From an uncultured Collinsella sp. (GTDB lineage Bacteria; Actinomycetota; Coriobacteriia; Coriobacteriales; Coriobacteriaceae): a stretch of 64,000 nucleotides of DNA. Of this stretch, positions 49,782-58,330 are shown one piece after another; the stretch's first letter is position 1; the number at the start of each line of letters is the position of its first letter. The notes beneath the pieces are model-generated. The model had not been told where the DNA came from, searched no databases, and saw nothing but the letters and a program-made list of their open reading frames with translations. The position numbers were made by a program, and so were the translations under genes. Location of the stretch: contig CAKUGT010000005.1 in assembly GCA_934654795.1 (NCBI GenBank), positions 1 through 64,000 on the forward strand. Direction: 5' to 3'.

Positions 49782-50318
49782 ATGTCTAAGCGTTGGTACG
49801 TCGTTCACACTTACTCCGGATACGAGAACCGCGTAAAGTCCGATCTCGAGCATCGTATCGAGACCATGGGCATGCAGGACCGTATCTTTGATATCGAGAT
49901 TCCTATGGAGCGCGTCACTGAGATCAAAGAGGGTGGCAAGCGCGAGACCAAGGATTCCAAAATCTTCCCGGGTTATGTCCTGGTCCGCATGGAGATGGAT
50001 GACGATGCTTGGACGTGTGTTCGCAACACGCCCGGCGTCACCGGTTTCCTGGGCGGCAACGGTAAGCCCGCACCGCTTTCCCGCGATGAGTACAATAAGA
50101 TGACTCGTCGTCCCGGTAAGGGCGATTCGCCCAAGCGCACCTCGGTTGATATTCAGGTCGGCACGTCCGTCCGCGTCACCGATGGCCCGCTTACCGACTT
50201 TGATGGCAAGGTCTCCGAGGTTAACACCGAGGCTGGCAAGCTCAAGGTCACGCTGATGATCTTTGGCCGCGAGACGCCGGTCGAGCTCGACTTTAACCAG
50301 GTCGCTGTCATCGCTTAA
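49782..50318 (+). CDS. nusG: Transcription termination/antitermination protein NusG
   Basis: This 178-residue factor has the N-terminal NGN domain (MSKRWYVVHTYSGYENRVK, then KIFPGYVLVRMEMDD and the NTPGVTGFLG motif) and a C-terminal KOW domain (VGTSVRVTDGPLTDFDGKV). It links RNA polymerase with ribosomes and Rho. Length is normal. Order secE-nusG-rplK-rplA is the universal bacterial one. Confidence 0.96.
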   Translation: MSKRWYVVHTYSGYENRVKSDLEHRIETMGMQDRIFDIEIPMERVTEIKEGGKRETKDSKIFPGYVLVRMEMDDDAWTCVRNTPGVTGFLGGNGKPAPLSRDEYNKMTRRPGKGDSPKRTSVDIQVGTSVRVTDGPLTDFDGKVSEVNTEAGKLKVTLMIFGRETPVELDFNQVAVIA

Positions 50319-50438
50319 GTTTTCGTCCGTTCGCGCGAGCGTGCTTCTTCTGTGACTGCTCATCTCAGGAGTGCTTCTAACACGTGCGTGCTTACGATAT
50401 AGCAAGTACTTCACACTCGTGATTCGAAAGGAATGACC

Positions 50439-50867
50439 ATGGCTGAGAAGAAGGTTGCCAACGTCATTAAGCTCCAGATTCCCGCTGGTGCCGCTAACCC
50501 CGCTCCTCCCGTCGGCCCCGCCCTGGGCGCTGCTGGCGTGAACATCATGCAGTTCTGCCAGGCCTTTAACGCCGAGACGCAGGACAAGAAGGGCGACATC
50601 ATCCCCGTTGAGATTTCTGTCTACGAGGATAAGTCCTTCTCCTTCATCACCAAGACCCCGCCGGCGGCTCACCTCATCAAGAAGGAGCTGAACCTCAAGT
50701 CTGGTTCCGCTAAGCCCCAGGCCGACAAGGTCGGTCAGCTCTCCCAGGAGCAGCTCACCAAGATCGCCGAGATCAAGATGCCGGACCTCAATGCCAACGA
50801 CATTGACGCCGCCAAGAAGATCATCGCCGGTACCGCCCGTTCCATGGGCGTCACCATCGCTGAGTAG
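50439..50867 (+). CDS. rplK: 50S ribosomal protein L11
   Basis: This 142-residue protein starts [19 protein letters not shown] with the expected PPVGPALG and [12 protein letters not shown] segments, and ends in the rRNA-binding domain ([14 protein letters not shown]). I chose ATG 50439 over 50433 because GAAAGGA lies 6 nt before it. L11 forms the GTPase-associated centre of the ribosome. Confidence 0.97.
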   Translation: MAEKKVANVIKLQIPAGAANPAPPVGPALGAAGVNIMQFCQAFNAETQDKKGDIIPVEISVYEDKSFSFITKTPPAAHLIKKELNLKSGSAKPQADKVGQLSQEQLTKIAEIKMPDLNANDIDAAKKIIAGTARSMGVTIAE

Positions 50868-50885
50868 CGATTTCTTTAGGTAATG

Positions 50886-50911
50886 ACGGGTGCTCCGACC
50901 GGGGCGCCCGT
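50886..50911 (+). promoter_or_regulatory. Hairpin between rplK and rplA
   Basis: ACGGGTGC-TCC pairs with GGGGCGCCCGT. A T tract is lacking (TTATATG), so it is more likely an attenuator, processing site or L1-binding structure than a terminator. Confidence 0.5.
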
Positions 50912-50984
50912 TATATGTGTGCAATAGGGCACACGATACGATGTGGGAGGGCATAAGCCCGTTTAACCACAGGAGGTAATGCAC

Positions 50985-51692
50985 ATGGCTAAGCATGGTA
51001 AGAGCTATAAGGCCGCTGCCGAGAAGATCGACCGCGCCACGCTCTACACCCCCCTTCAGGCTGCCAAGCTCATCAAGGAGCTCGACACCGCCAAGTTCGA
51101 CGAGACCGTCGAGGCCCACTTCCGTCTGGGTATCGATACTCGTAAGGCTGACCAGAACATCCGTGGTTCCATCTCCCTGCCCCACGGCACCGGCAAGACC
51201 GTTCGTGTTGCCGTCTTCGCCGAGGGCGAGAAGGCCCGCGAGGCCGAGGCTGCCGGCGCCGACATCATCGGCTCCGACGAGCTCGTCGCCCAGATCCAGA
51301 AGGGCGAGATCAACTTCGACGCCGCTATCGCTACGCCGAACATGATGGCCAAGGTTGGCCGCATCGGTAAGATCCTTGGTCCCCGTGGCCTCATGCCGAA
51401 CCCCAAGCTCGGCACCGTGACCATGGACGTCGCCAAGATGGTCTCCGAGCTCAAGGCTGGCCGCGTTGAGTACCGCGCCGACCGTTACGGCATCTGCCAC
51501 GTGCCCCTGGGCAAGAAGTCCTTCTCCGAGCAGCAGCTCGTTGAGAACTACGCTGCCCTGTACACCGAGATCCTGCGCGTCAAGCCCTCTTCTGCTAAGG
51601 GCAAGTACGTCAAGTCCATCTCTGTGTCTTCCACCATGGGCCCTGGCGTCAAGGTCGATCCCGCTGTCCAGCGTGACTTCCTGGCTGAGTAA
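50985..51692 (+). CDS. rplA: 50S ribosomal protein L1
   Basis: This 235-residue protein has the L1 core ([18 protein letters not shown], then [17 protein letters not shown] and GTVTMDV). I chose ATG 50985 because AGGAGG at 50971-50976 is 8 nt upstream; ATG 50979 is too close. L1 binds 23S rRNA and usually represses its own operon. A terminator follows. Confidence 0.96.
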   Translation: MAKHGKSYKAAAEKIDRATLYTPLQAAKLIKELDTAKFDETVEAHFRLGIDTRKADQNIRGSISLPHGTGKTVRVAVFAEGEKAREAEAAGADIIGSDELVAQIQKGEINFDAAIATPNMMAKVGRIGKILGPRGLMPNPKLGTVTMDVAKMVSELKAGRVEYRADRYGICHVPLGKKSFSEQQLVENYAALYTEILRVKPSSAKGKYVKSISVSSTMGPGVKVDPAVQRDFLAE

Positions 51693-51732
51693 CTGTTAGT
51701 TACTGCCTGAGCAAAGCAAGCATTGCTAAAGG

Positions 51733-51768
51733 AACCCGGTTCTGCCTCGCGCAGGACCGGGTTTCTTG
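51733..51768 (+). terminator. Terminator of rplA
   Basis: AACCCGGTTCTGC pairs with GCAGGACCGGGTT, followed by TCTTG. Confidence 0.82.
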
Positions 51769-51782
51769 CTAGCTCGGGGTAA

Positions 51783-51821
51783 AACCACCTCAAAGGGGAC
51801 AGTGTCCCCTTTGAGGTGGTT
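51783..51821 (-). repeat. GGGGACA-core hairpin at a stop codon (family member C)
   Basis: A perfect palindrome with 18-bp arms (AACCACCTCAAAGGGGAC) and a 3-nt centre. It begins inside the stop codon of the minus-strand phosphoesterase gene and lies between that convergent gene and rplA. Confidence 0.8.
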
Positions 51822-52530
51822 ACCAGGGTGTTCTGGCGGTAGAGGACTCGATGGCCTCGTGGCGCTTGAGCTCGCGGCGCATGGTTTGCGAGTTGAGCCA
51901 GGCTGCCTGCCATCCGCGGATGGGGTAGCGCGTCTGGTCGAGCTCAAACTGCGTATAGCCGCAGGCGTTGATGATCGTCGTTCCACACACATGCTGCCGC
52001 TCGCGCTGAAAATCGTAACCGTAGCTTTGGTGTACATGCCCATGCACCATATAGTCGGCCCCCCAGGACTCAAGTGCTGTGTTAAAGCACTCAAACCCTC
52101 GATGCGGCAGATCATCCAGATCACCCATACCGGCGGCGGGTGCATGGGTAAGCAGAATGTCGCACCCGCCGACCATCCTAACCTTACGCGACAGCTTACG
52201 CATGCGCTTGGACATCTCGCGTTCGGTGTACATGTTGGCGCCGTCGCGATAACGCATAGACCCGCCAAGGCCCGCAATGCGAATCCCTCGGTACGTGTAC
52301 ACGCTGTCTTCCACGCAGATACATCCGCCCGGTGCATGACGTGCGTAGCGGTCGTCGTGGTTGCCGCGAACGTAGATGAGCGGTTTGTTGATGACGGTGA
52401 CCAAAAACTCAAGATAGTCCGGGTCCAGATCGCCGGCAGACAGAATCAGGTCGACACCCTCAAAGCGCTCCTTGTGAAAGCACTCCCAAAGGCATCGTTC
52501 TTCGGTATCTGCTATGGCAAGGATCTTCAT
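51820..52530 (-). CDS. Calcineurin-like metallophosphoesterase
   Basis: This 236-residue protein has most metallophosphoesterase motifs: SAGDLD (near 31), RGNHD (near 55), the LLTHAP segment and GHVH (near 164). The first motif, normally D-x-H, reads ADTEE here (D8, E10), so one metal ligand is Glu or absent. Substrate unknown. It starts inside the end of the preceding gene (ATGA overlap on the minus strand), so the two are co-translated. Its stop codon lies in a palindromic repeat. Confidence 0.8.
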   Translation of the reverse strand: MKILAIADTEERCLWECFHKERFEGVDLILSAGDLDPDYLEFLVTVINKPLIYVRGNHDDRYARHAPGGCICVEDSVYTYRGIRIAGLGGSMRYRDGANMYTEREMSKRMRKLSRKVRMVGGCDILLTHAPAAGMGDLDDLPHRGFECFNTALESWGADYMVHGHVHQSYGYDFQRERQHVCGTTIINACGYTQFELDQTRYPIRGWQAAWLNSQTMRRELKRHEAIESSTARTPW

Positions 52531-54443
52531 AGGGCGGTAACTCCCGGCTCATCGTCGAGCTGCGGAATGGTGCCTACCACGTTGTCCGCCAGCCAATTCA
52601 TCTCGACAATCTGCGCGCTCGGCAGTGGGGGAAAGCCCTCGATCTGCACCACGCCGTCTTGGCTATGAAGCTCGCCGCCAAATGGATTGATGGAGCCCTC
52701 GACGATGCCATTGCGGAGCAGCTGCACCAGTTTGCGCGTCTGATAGGGCAGGCCCGGAGCGTAGCGAATGTCGATGACGCCCGAGCTCATGCCATACCAG
52801 TAGTTGACGGCGCGAACCTGGCTGTCGTCACTGGTCTCATCCCAGGTGCCATGCAGCAGGCTTCGCACGATAAGCTCGTAGTATCGGCCCCAGTTCCAGA
52901 CCGGCATGGCGATGCCGACGACCTTGCCATCGACCAGGCGGTGGAGTCCGTAGGCCGTAGGGTCTACGAGCGACTTTGACATGTCAGCGCCGGTCATGAC
53001 GCTCACGCCTTCGCGGCACATGGCCTCGGCAAGACCGCCGGCGGGCACATCGCCCCAGGTGAGGATAATTTGCGCGCGGGGGTCGAGCAGCGAGGCACCG
53101 ATGGCAAAGGCATTGATCTCGCTGAGCGCGCCGGATGCGAAGACCGACGCGTGGTAGCCGATGCGATGGTTGTCCGCCATGCTGGCGGCAAGGGCGCCCA
53201 GGAGGAACTTGGCCTCGTACATCTTGCCAAAGTACGAACGGACGCTTTGGTGGGGAAGGCCGATAGAGCAGTTAAGGAACCGAACCTGGGGATACTCAAC
53301 GGCAGCTCTGAGCGTGTATTCCATCAGGCGGTGCGAGGTCGAGAAGATGACGTTGTCTCCATGTTTGACAGCCGTTTCCACGGCGGCGTAGAACACGTCC
53401 GGATCGTGACAGTCCTCGAACGCCTCGGTGCGCACGATACCGTCAAAGTGCTCATCGAGATACTGACGTCCTTGGTCGTGCAGACTGTCCCAGCTCGATG
53501 TCGCACAGGGGAACTCATGGATAAAGGCGATACGCAGGGGGTTGGCCGCCGAATAGACGGTCTTGCCCATAAAGAAGTTGAGCACGCCGGAGGTGGACTT
53601 GGCGGGCGCCTCTTCCTCATCGACACTCGGTGCCTCGACAAGATCGACCTTGTCCTCGTCATTTTTGCCGGCAATGACCAGCTCGCGCCAGATCTTGCAC
53701 AGGCGGTTTACGACGATATCCGTCGGCGTATCCAGCAGGCGGTCCTGGTTGTACACATTGAGGTAGACGAGCATGGCGTCGGCGGGCGTAATGTCCAGGT
53801 GGTCGCCGCCCGCGCGCAGGTAGGCGCGCTTAAAGAGTAGGAAGGTGTGGCGCAGGTAGTCGACCTTTTTCTGTGGCCACTTTTCGCCAAGGTCCTGGCC
53901 GAGCATCTTGGCGAGCGTTTCGTAGCTTCCCTCACGCGAGAACTCGATCTCGTATAGGGGGCAGACGCGCCAAAACGCGCAGAACTCGCCATAGAGGCGG
54001 CTTTCGACGGAATCCCATTTTCCAGGATAGAGGCGGGTGACCTTGGCCGAAACCGTCGGGGCGTCCAGGAATTTGAGGACACTGACGCGCTTGTTGCCCT
54101 CTTGGACGTAAAACCGATGCATAAACTCGGTGACGATGATGGGGTCGCGATAGCCCTCGGTCACCTGGATGTCGTAGAGGTTGGACCACTTGCGGGCGAA
54201 CTCGGTGTTAAACGGCAGCAGGGGCATAAAGTTGCACGAAAAGGCAGACTGACGGCCCTTAGTAACCGTGCCGACGACCATTTCGAGCGGAATATCCCGC
54301 AGGCCGACATTCTCTCGCTGACCTAAGGGGAGCTGGGCAACCAAGCTGTCGAGGTCCGTGAGGTACGGGTGCTCGCTTTGGCTGATGGCGCGACGGCGTC
54401 CCTGCTCGCCGCGCTTGCGTGCTTGACGATAGGCCTCTTCCAT
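52527..54443 (-). CDS. Cytoplasmic BMP-domain protein with ParB-like N-terminus
   Basis: This 638-residue protein lacks a signal peptide. Residues about 50-140 (VTKGRQSAFSCNFMPLLPFN, then YDIQVTEGYRDPIIV and YVQEGNKRVSVLKFL) recall the ParB/Srx fold. Residues about 305-600 form a domain like the BMP/PnrA nucleoside-binding lipoproteins (IGYHASVFASGALSEINAFAIGA, here as a description of 23 positions from about 430). A sensor or regulator binding a nucleoside-like ligand is possible but unproven. It is co-translated with the phosphoesterase that follows. Confidence 0.65.
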   Translation of the reverse strand: MEEAYRQARKRGEQGRRRAISQSEHPYLTDLDSLVAQLPLGQRENVGLRDIPLEMVVGTVTKGRQSAFSCNFMPLLPFNTEFARKWSNLYDIQVTEGYRDPIIVTEFMHRFYVQEGNKRVSVLKFLDAPTVSAKVTRLYPGKWDSVESRLYGEFCAFWRVCPLYEIEFSREGSYETLAKMLGQDLGEKWPQKKVDYLRHTFLLFKRAYLRAGGDHLDITPADAMLVYLNVYNQDRLLDTPTDIVVNRLCKIWRELVIAGKNDEDKVDLVEAPSVDEEEAPAKSTSGVLNFFMGKTVYSAANPLRIAFIHEFPCATSSWDSLHDQGRQYLDEHFDGIVRTEAFEDCHDPDVFYAAVETAVKHGDNVIFSTSHRLMEYTLRAAVEYPQVRFLNCSIGLPHQSVRSYFGKMYEAKFLLGALAASMADNHRIGYHASVFASGALSEINAFAIGASLLDPRAQIILTWGDVPAGGLAEAMCREGVSVMTGADMSKSLVDPTAYGLHRLVDGKVVGIAMPVWNWGRYYELIVRSLLHGTWDETSDDSQVRAVNYWYGMSSGVIDIRYAPGLPYQTRKLVQLLRNGIVEGSINPFGGELHSQDGVVQIEGFPPLPSAQIVEMNWLADNVVGTIPQLDDEPGVTAL

Positions 54444-54499
54444 GGTGTCTACTCCCTTAGTCGTTTAAACAACGATATGAACCATGGTACCACGATGCG

Positions 54500-54538
54500 A
54501 AACCACCACAAAGGTGCCTGTCCCCTTTGTTGTGGTTT
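54500..54538 (-). repeat. GGGGACAGG-core hairpin at the mscS stop codon (family member D)
   Basis: In the sense of mscS, AAACCACAACAAAG pairs with CTTTGTGGTGGTTT around a loop with GGGACAGGCAC. It begins within the mscS stop codon and lies 57 nt upstream of the next minus-strand gene. Confidence 0.8.
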
Positions 54539-55304
54539 AGGCGATGATGGGGGCGATGGCACGAATGCAGGCGTCGGCTGCCGTAAAAGTGGTGCTATCG
54601 TCGCTGACGATAAAGATGATTTTTCCCTTGATGCCAAAGTCGCCGATCTCGCTAAAGAGCACGTACGGCTCCTTGTCAAAGCCAGAGATGGGCGAGACGG
54701 CCGTTTTGGTTGCGCTCGTGAGCTCGTCTGCCAGCGCGTCAAGGGAAGCCCACTTAGACGTGTCCTTTACGGCAACGGGCACGGCCACGCGCCCAAAGGG
54801 CATCAGATGCACGAGCGTGTTCTTGGAGATGTTGGAGTTGGGCACAATGATGGTCTGCCCGCAGGCGTCCTCGATGGTCGTGTGACGCCAGGTGATATCT
54901 TGGACCACGCCTGACACGCCGCCGACCTCGATATTGTCGCCGGGTTTGATAATGCCCATAAAGGTCACCTGCATACCGCCGATAAGGTTCGACAGCGTGT
55001 CCTGAAAGCCGAGCGAGATGGCGATGCCGCCGACGCCAAGAGCGGCGACGAGGGCGTTTGCGTTGATGCCAAAACAGTTGTCGAGGATAAAGCTGCCGCC
55101 GATCATCCAGATGACGGCGCGCGCGATGTTGATGAAGATGCTCGATGCTGGGAGCGGGTTATCGTCGCGGTTAAGCAGGTGGTGCAGGGTCTTGGACGCG
55201 ACTTTGGCGGCAACGGCGGTGCCGATGGCCAAGATACCGGCCCAGATGATGTTGTGGACCCATCGTTGTGCAAAGAAATGAAGAATTGGCTCAAACAATT
55301 CCAT
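54537..55304 (-). CDS. MscS-family mechanosensitive channel
   Basis: This 255-residue protein has three membrane segments near the N-terminus (about 15-35, 60-80, 85-110). The third carries the pore pattern ALVAALGVGGIAISLGFQ, followed by NLIGGMQVTFMGIIKPGD and the beta domain with GVSGVVQDITWRHTTI. It would open under osmotic downshock. I chose the ATG at 55304 because GAGGAGG is 10 nt before it; two upstream ATGs precede the ribosome binding site. Its stop codon lies in a palindromic repeat. Confidence 0.9.
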   Translation of the reverse strand: MELFEPILHFFAQRWVHNIIWAGILAIGTAVAAKVASKTLHHLLNRDDNPLPASSIFINIARAVIWMIGGSFILDNCFGINANALVAALGVGGIAISLGFQDTLSNLIGGMQVTFMGIIKPGDNIEVGGVSGVVQDITWRHTTIEDACGQTIIVPNSNISKNTLVHLMPFGRVAVPVAVKDTSKWASLDALADELTSATKTAVSPISGFDKEPYVLFSEIGDFGIKGKIIFIVSDDSTTFTAADACIRAIAPIIA

Positions 55305-55348
55305 GTAGGTAAACCTCCTCATGATCATCCAACCATGATACCCACCAA

Positions 55349-55382
55349 GAAGCCCGTCCGATCAAATTCGGACGGGCTTCTG
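55349..55382 (-). terminator. Hairpin between the nucleotidase and mscS genes
   Basis: AGAAGCCCGTCCGA pairs with TCGGACGGGCTTCT around a 6-nt loop. The T tract is weak on both strands, but the stem is long and perfect. Confidence 0.7.
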
Positions 55383-55432
55383 TGCTCGATATAAGGTTTG
55401 CGAGGCGGGGCTGCAAGGCCCGGCGGTGTAGC

Positions 55433-57463
55433 TTAGCGTCGACGTTTCCAGATGATGCCGAGGATGATGATGACGATGCCGCCGATGAGGCATGCGCCGA
55501 TCACGGCTAGCGTGCGGTCTCCCGTTGCGGCGAGCTTGCCGGCCGTCTTCTTGGTGATGACCTTCGTGGTCGTCGCGTCCGTCTTAGGCGAGGGCTCAGG
55601 CGTCGGGGCCGGTGTGGGCGTGGGGTCCACGGCAGCGGAGCCAAAGCTGATGGTGCCCGCGAGCGAGGCCATCTTGCTCTCCCAGTCGCTCTTCCCGATC
55701 AATGCTCTGATCGCCGCCTCGCAGGTACCCCACTCGGTGTGCTTGGTGGCGTTTGCGAAGGTGGGGAAGTCAGTCGTGTTGGTGATGATGTAGTTGTTAG
55801 TGGCGACGGTATAGTCCTTGGCGGGATCAAGTGCCGTGCCGTCCTTGGTGAGCGTGGCGCTCACGATGCGCTTGCCCTCGGTCTGTGTCCAGTCGATGGT
55901 CACGTTGATGCCGCCAAAGGAAAGGACGCTGCCGGAGTCGTTGGGCATCGTGTACTTGTCTTGCGCCTCCTGCTCGGTGTGACCGGCCGCCACATAAGCC
56001 TGCTGAAGCTCGTAGCTGTCGTTGCAATCATCGCTGATCTGCAGCGAGTGCTCGAGCGCTGCCAGGAAGTCCGCACCGGTCATGGTCCAGGTCTCCACGG
56101 TGTTGCCGTAGGGCGAGATAGCGATGACGTTGCCGGCGGTCACATCGCCCGCAGCGATGCCGCCGCGGATGCCGCCCGCGTTCTCGATGGCAAGGTCCGC
56201 GCCCGTCAGGTCAAGATAGGAGCCGCAGATCACATGTCCGATGGTCTGGGCCTTGGTGGTGTCGCCCTCCTTGCTGGGGCGGAAATCGGTGGTGCGCACC
56301 ATCTCCCAGCCGTGCGTGCCAGATGCGTTCTCGCCGTAGAAATAATTGGTAGAGCTCGTGCCGAGCACCTCGCTCGATGCGGAGCTAAAGGCATCGTCGA
56401 GCGGCTTGATCTTGTTGCCGTGGACCTCATCAAGGATGCTCTGATAGGTGGAGCCCTTGTTGGGATCGGTCAAAAGAACGTTTACATCCTTGGCGGTATA
56501 GAGCTTCTCGTCGCTTTTGTCTTCGTATACCGCCGCCGTGTCATCGTCGGTGCTTTCGGTGCCCTTGGTGTCGTACTGGTACGGAATGGAGAGCAGCCCC
56601 ACCTCGGCAAAGGCGCTGCCCGCCTCGACAACGTGGATTGTCTTGTCGTCGGCCCCCGTCACCTTCTCGTTAAGGTTGATGTGCTCATGGCCTGCGATAA
56701 GGGCATCGACGCCACGGAGCCGCGTGGCAAAGGTCTTGGCGTCGAGCGTGTGCGCGATACACACAACAACATCGCAGCCCTCCTTGCGCAGCTGCTCTGC
56801 CTCGGCATTGATGGCGTTCGCGGCACTCGAGAAGCTGGTGCCCGCGACCAGGTCCGCGCGCAGCGAGGAGCCTAGCGACTCATCCATGGCTCCGACGACG
56901 CCGACCTTGATCTGGTAGGCGAACGTTGAGTGACCTTCACTGTCCCTCCAGGTGCGGTTGAGCGTCTTCGTGATGCTCGAGCTCCATACGCCGTTCGAGG
57001 ACGTTGCATTCGCGCAAAGCATAGCGAAGGGTGTGCTGGTGGTGCTGGAGCCGGTCATGGTGCGAAGCTTGTCCGCGCCATAGCTCCAGTCGTGGTTGCC
57101 TGGCGTGGTCGCGTCGTAGCCATCGGCGTAGAAGGTGTCCATGAGCTCGGCGATGCTCTTGCCCTCGCTCATGGTGGCGAAGGACTGTCCGTGGAAGGTA
57201 TCACCCGCATCGAGCAAAAGATCGGGGGCGTTGCCCTGGGCGCTATAGAGAACCGCCAGTCCGTCAAAGCCGACGGTGCCGGTGCCCTTGCTTTCGTTGT
57301 AGCTGTACTTGTAGCTGCCGTGGATGTCGTTGGTGTGCATGACGGTCACGGTGCCGTCAATAGCGGCGGGCAGGTTCCCCGCGAAAGCGAGGCTTGGGAT
57401 GCCTGCGAGCGCGCCGGCAAACAACGAGACGGTTAACGCAAGGCGGGGGACGAGTCTTTTCAT
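55433..57463 (-). CDS. Cell-wall-anchored 5'-nucleotidase/phosphoesterase (UshA-like)
   Basis: This 676-residue surface enzyme has a signal peptide (about 1-28, ending SLAFA), metal motifs MHTNDIHGS, DAGDTFHG, PGNHDW and AGHEHIN, and a C-terminal nucleotide-binding domain with ENAGGIRGG and SPYGN. A Pro/Thr-rich spacer follows and then the sorting signal LAATG (644-648), a membrane segment and KRRR. LAxTG rather than LPxTG suggests a class E-like sortase. It would free nucleosides or phosphate outside the cell. ATG 57463 has AAGGAG 7 nt upstream. Confidence 0.9.
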   Translation of the reverse strand: MKRLVPRLALTVSLFAGALAGIPSLAFAGNLPAAIDGTVTVMHTNDIHGSYKYSYNESKGTGTVGFDGLAVLYSAQGNAPDLLLDAGDTFHGQSFATMSEGKSIAELMDTFYADGYDATTPGNHDWSYGADKLRTMTGSSTTSTPFAMLCANATSSNGVWSSSITKTLNRTWRDSEGHSTFAYQIKVGVVGAMDESLGSSLRADLVAGTSFSSAANAINAEAEQLRKEGCDVVVCIAHTLDAKTFATRLRGVDALIAGHEHINLNEKVTGADDKTIHVVEAGSAFAEVGLLSIPYQYDTKGTESTDDDTAAVYEDKSDEKLYTAKDVNVLLTDPNKGSTYQSILDEVHGNKIKPLDDAFSSASSEVLGTSSTNYFYGENASGTHGWEMVRTTDFRPSKEGDTTKAQTIGHVICGSYLDLTGADLAIENAGGIRGGIAAGDVTAGNVIAISPYGNTVETWTMTGADFLAALEHSLQISDDCNDSYELQQAYVAAGHTEQEAQDKYTMPNDSGSVLSFGGINVTIDWTQTEGKRIVSATLTKDGTALDPAKDYTVATNNYIITNTTDFPTFANATKHTEWGTCEAAIRALIGKSDWESKMASLAGTISFGSAAVDPTPTPAPTPEPSPKTDATTTKVITKKTAGKLAATGDRTLAVIGACLIGGIVIIILGIIWKRRR

Positions 57464-57486
57464 GGCAGTCTCCTTAGTCCTTAACA

Positions 57487-57527
57487 AAAACCACCACAAA
57501 GGTGCCTTTCCCCTTTGTGGTGGTTTT
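57487..57527 (-). repeat. GGGGAAAGG-core hairpin (family member E)
   Basis: In minus-strand sense AAAACCACCACAAAG pairs with CTTTGTGGTGGTTTT around a loop with GGGAAAGGCAC. It lies 8 nt after the stop codon of the ABC ATPase gene and 24 nt before the nucleotidase start. Confidence 0.8.
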
Positions 57528-57535
57528 CTAAGTCG

Positions 57536-58330
57536 TTAGCTTAGTAGCATGCGGTCGTTGGCGAGCTCGCCGCCCGAGACCTCCTCAAACTTCTGAAGCA
57601 GGTCGGCCACGGTGAGCGACTTCTTCTCGTCGCCGGCCACGTCGTAGATCACATGGCCCTCGTGCATCATGATCAGGCGATTACCCAGACGGATGGCGTC
57701 GTTCATGTTGTGCGTGACCATGAGCGTGGTCAGGCGGTTCTCGTCGACGATCTCCTCGGTCAGGTTGAGCACCTTAGAGGCCGTCTTGGGGTCGAGGGCC
57801 GCCGTGTGCTCGTCGAGCAGCAGCAGGCGCGGCTTGGTGAGCGTGGCCATCAGCAGGGTGAGTGCCTGGCGCTGGCCGCCCGAGAGCAGGCCGACCTTGG
57901 CGTTGAGACGCGTGTCCAGACCGAGGTCCAGGCGCTTGAGCAGTTCAACGTACTCGTCCTTCTCGGCCTTGGTGACGCCCCATGAAAGGCCGCGACGCTG
58001 GCCGCGGCGCTTGGCGAGGGCCAGGTTCTCGGCAATTTGCATGTCGGCTGCGGTGCCGCGCATGGGATCCTGGAACACACGGCCCAGGTACTTGGCGCGT
58101 TGCGACTCGCTCAGACGCGAGATGTCGGTGCCGTCGAGCTCAATAACACCCGAATCGAGCGGATACACGCCGGCGATCATATTGAGCAGCGTGGACTTGC
58201 CGGCGCCGTTGCCGCCAATCACGGTTACAAAGTCGCCATCGTTGAGGGTGAGGTCGACGCCGGTGAGCGCGCGCTTCTCGGTGACGGTGCCCTTGTTAAA
58301 GGTCTTCTTGACGTGCGAGAGCTTAAGCAT
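57536..58330 (-). CDS. ABC transporter ATP-binding protein (TrpZ-type)
   Basis: This 264-residue ATPase has Walker A GGNGAGKST (near 42), signature LLSGGQRQA and Walker B LLLLDEHTAALDPK, where His replaces the usual Pro. It belongs with the permease and lipoprotein encoded just upstream on the minus strand, a COG4120/COG2984-type import system known to carry tryptophan, tyrosine or related ligands. I took the ATG at 58330 with GAAGGGAG 9-10 nt upstream; an ATG at 58339 touches the ribosome binding site. It overlaps the permease by 8 nt. Confidence 0.88.
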   Translation of the reverse strand: MLKLSHVKKTFNKGTVTEKRALTGVDLTLNDGDFVTVIGGNGAGKSTLLNMIAGVYPLDSGVIELDGTDISRLSESQRAKYLGRVFQDPMRGTAADMQIAENLALAKRRGQRRGLSWGVTKAEKDEYVELLKRLDLGLDTRLNAKVGLLSGGQRQALTLLMATLTKPRLLLLDEHTAALDPKTASKVLNLTEEIVDENRLTTLMVTHNMNDAIRLGNRLIMMHEGHVIYDVAGDEKKSLTVADLLQKFEEVSGGELANDRMLLS

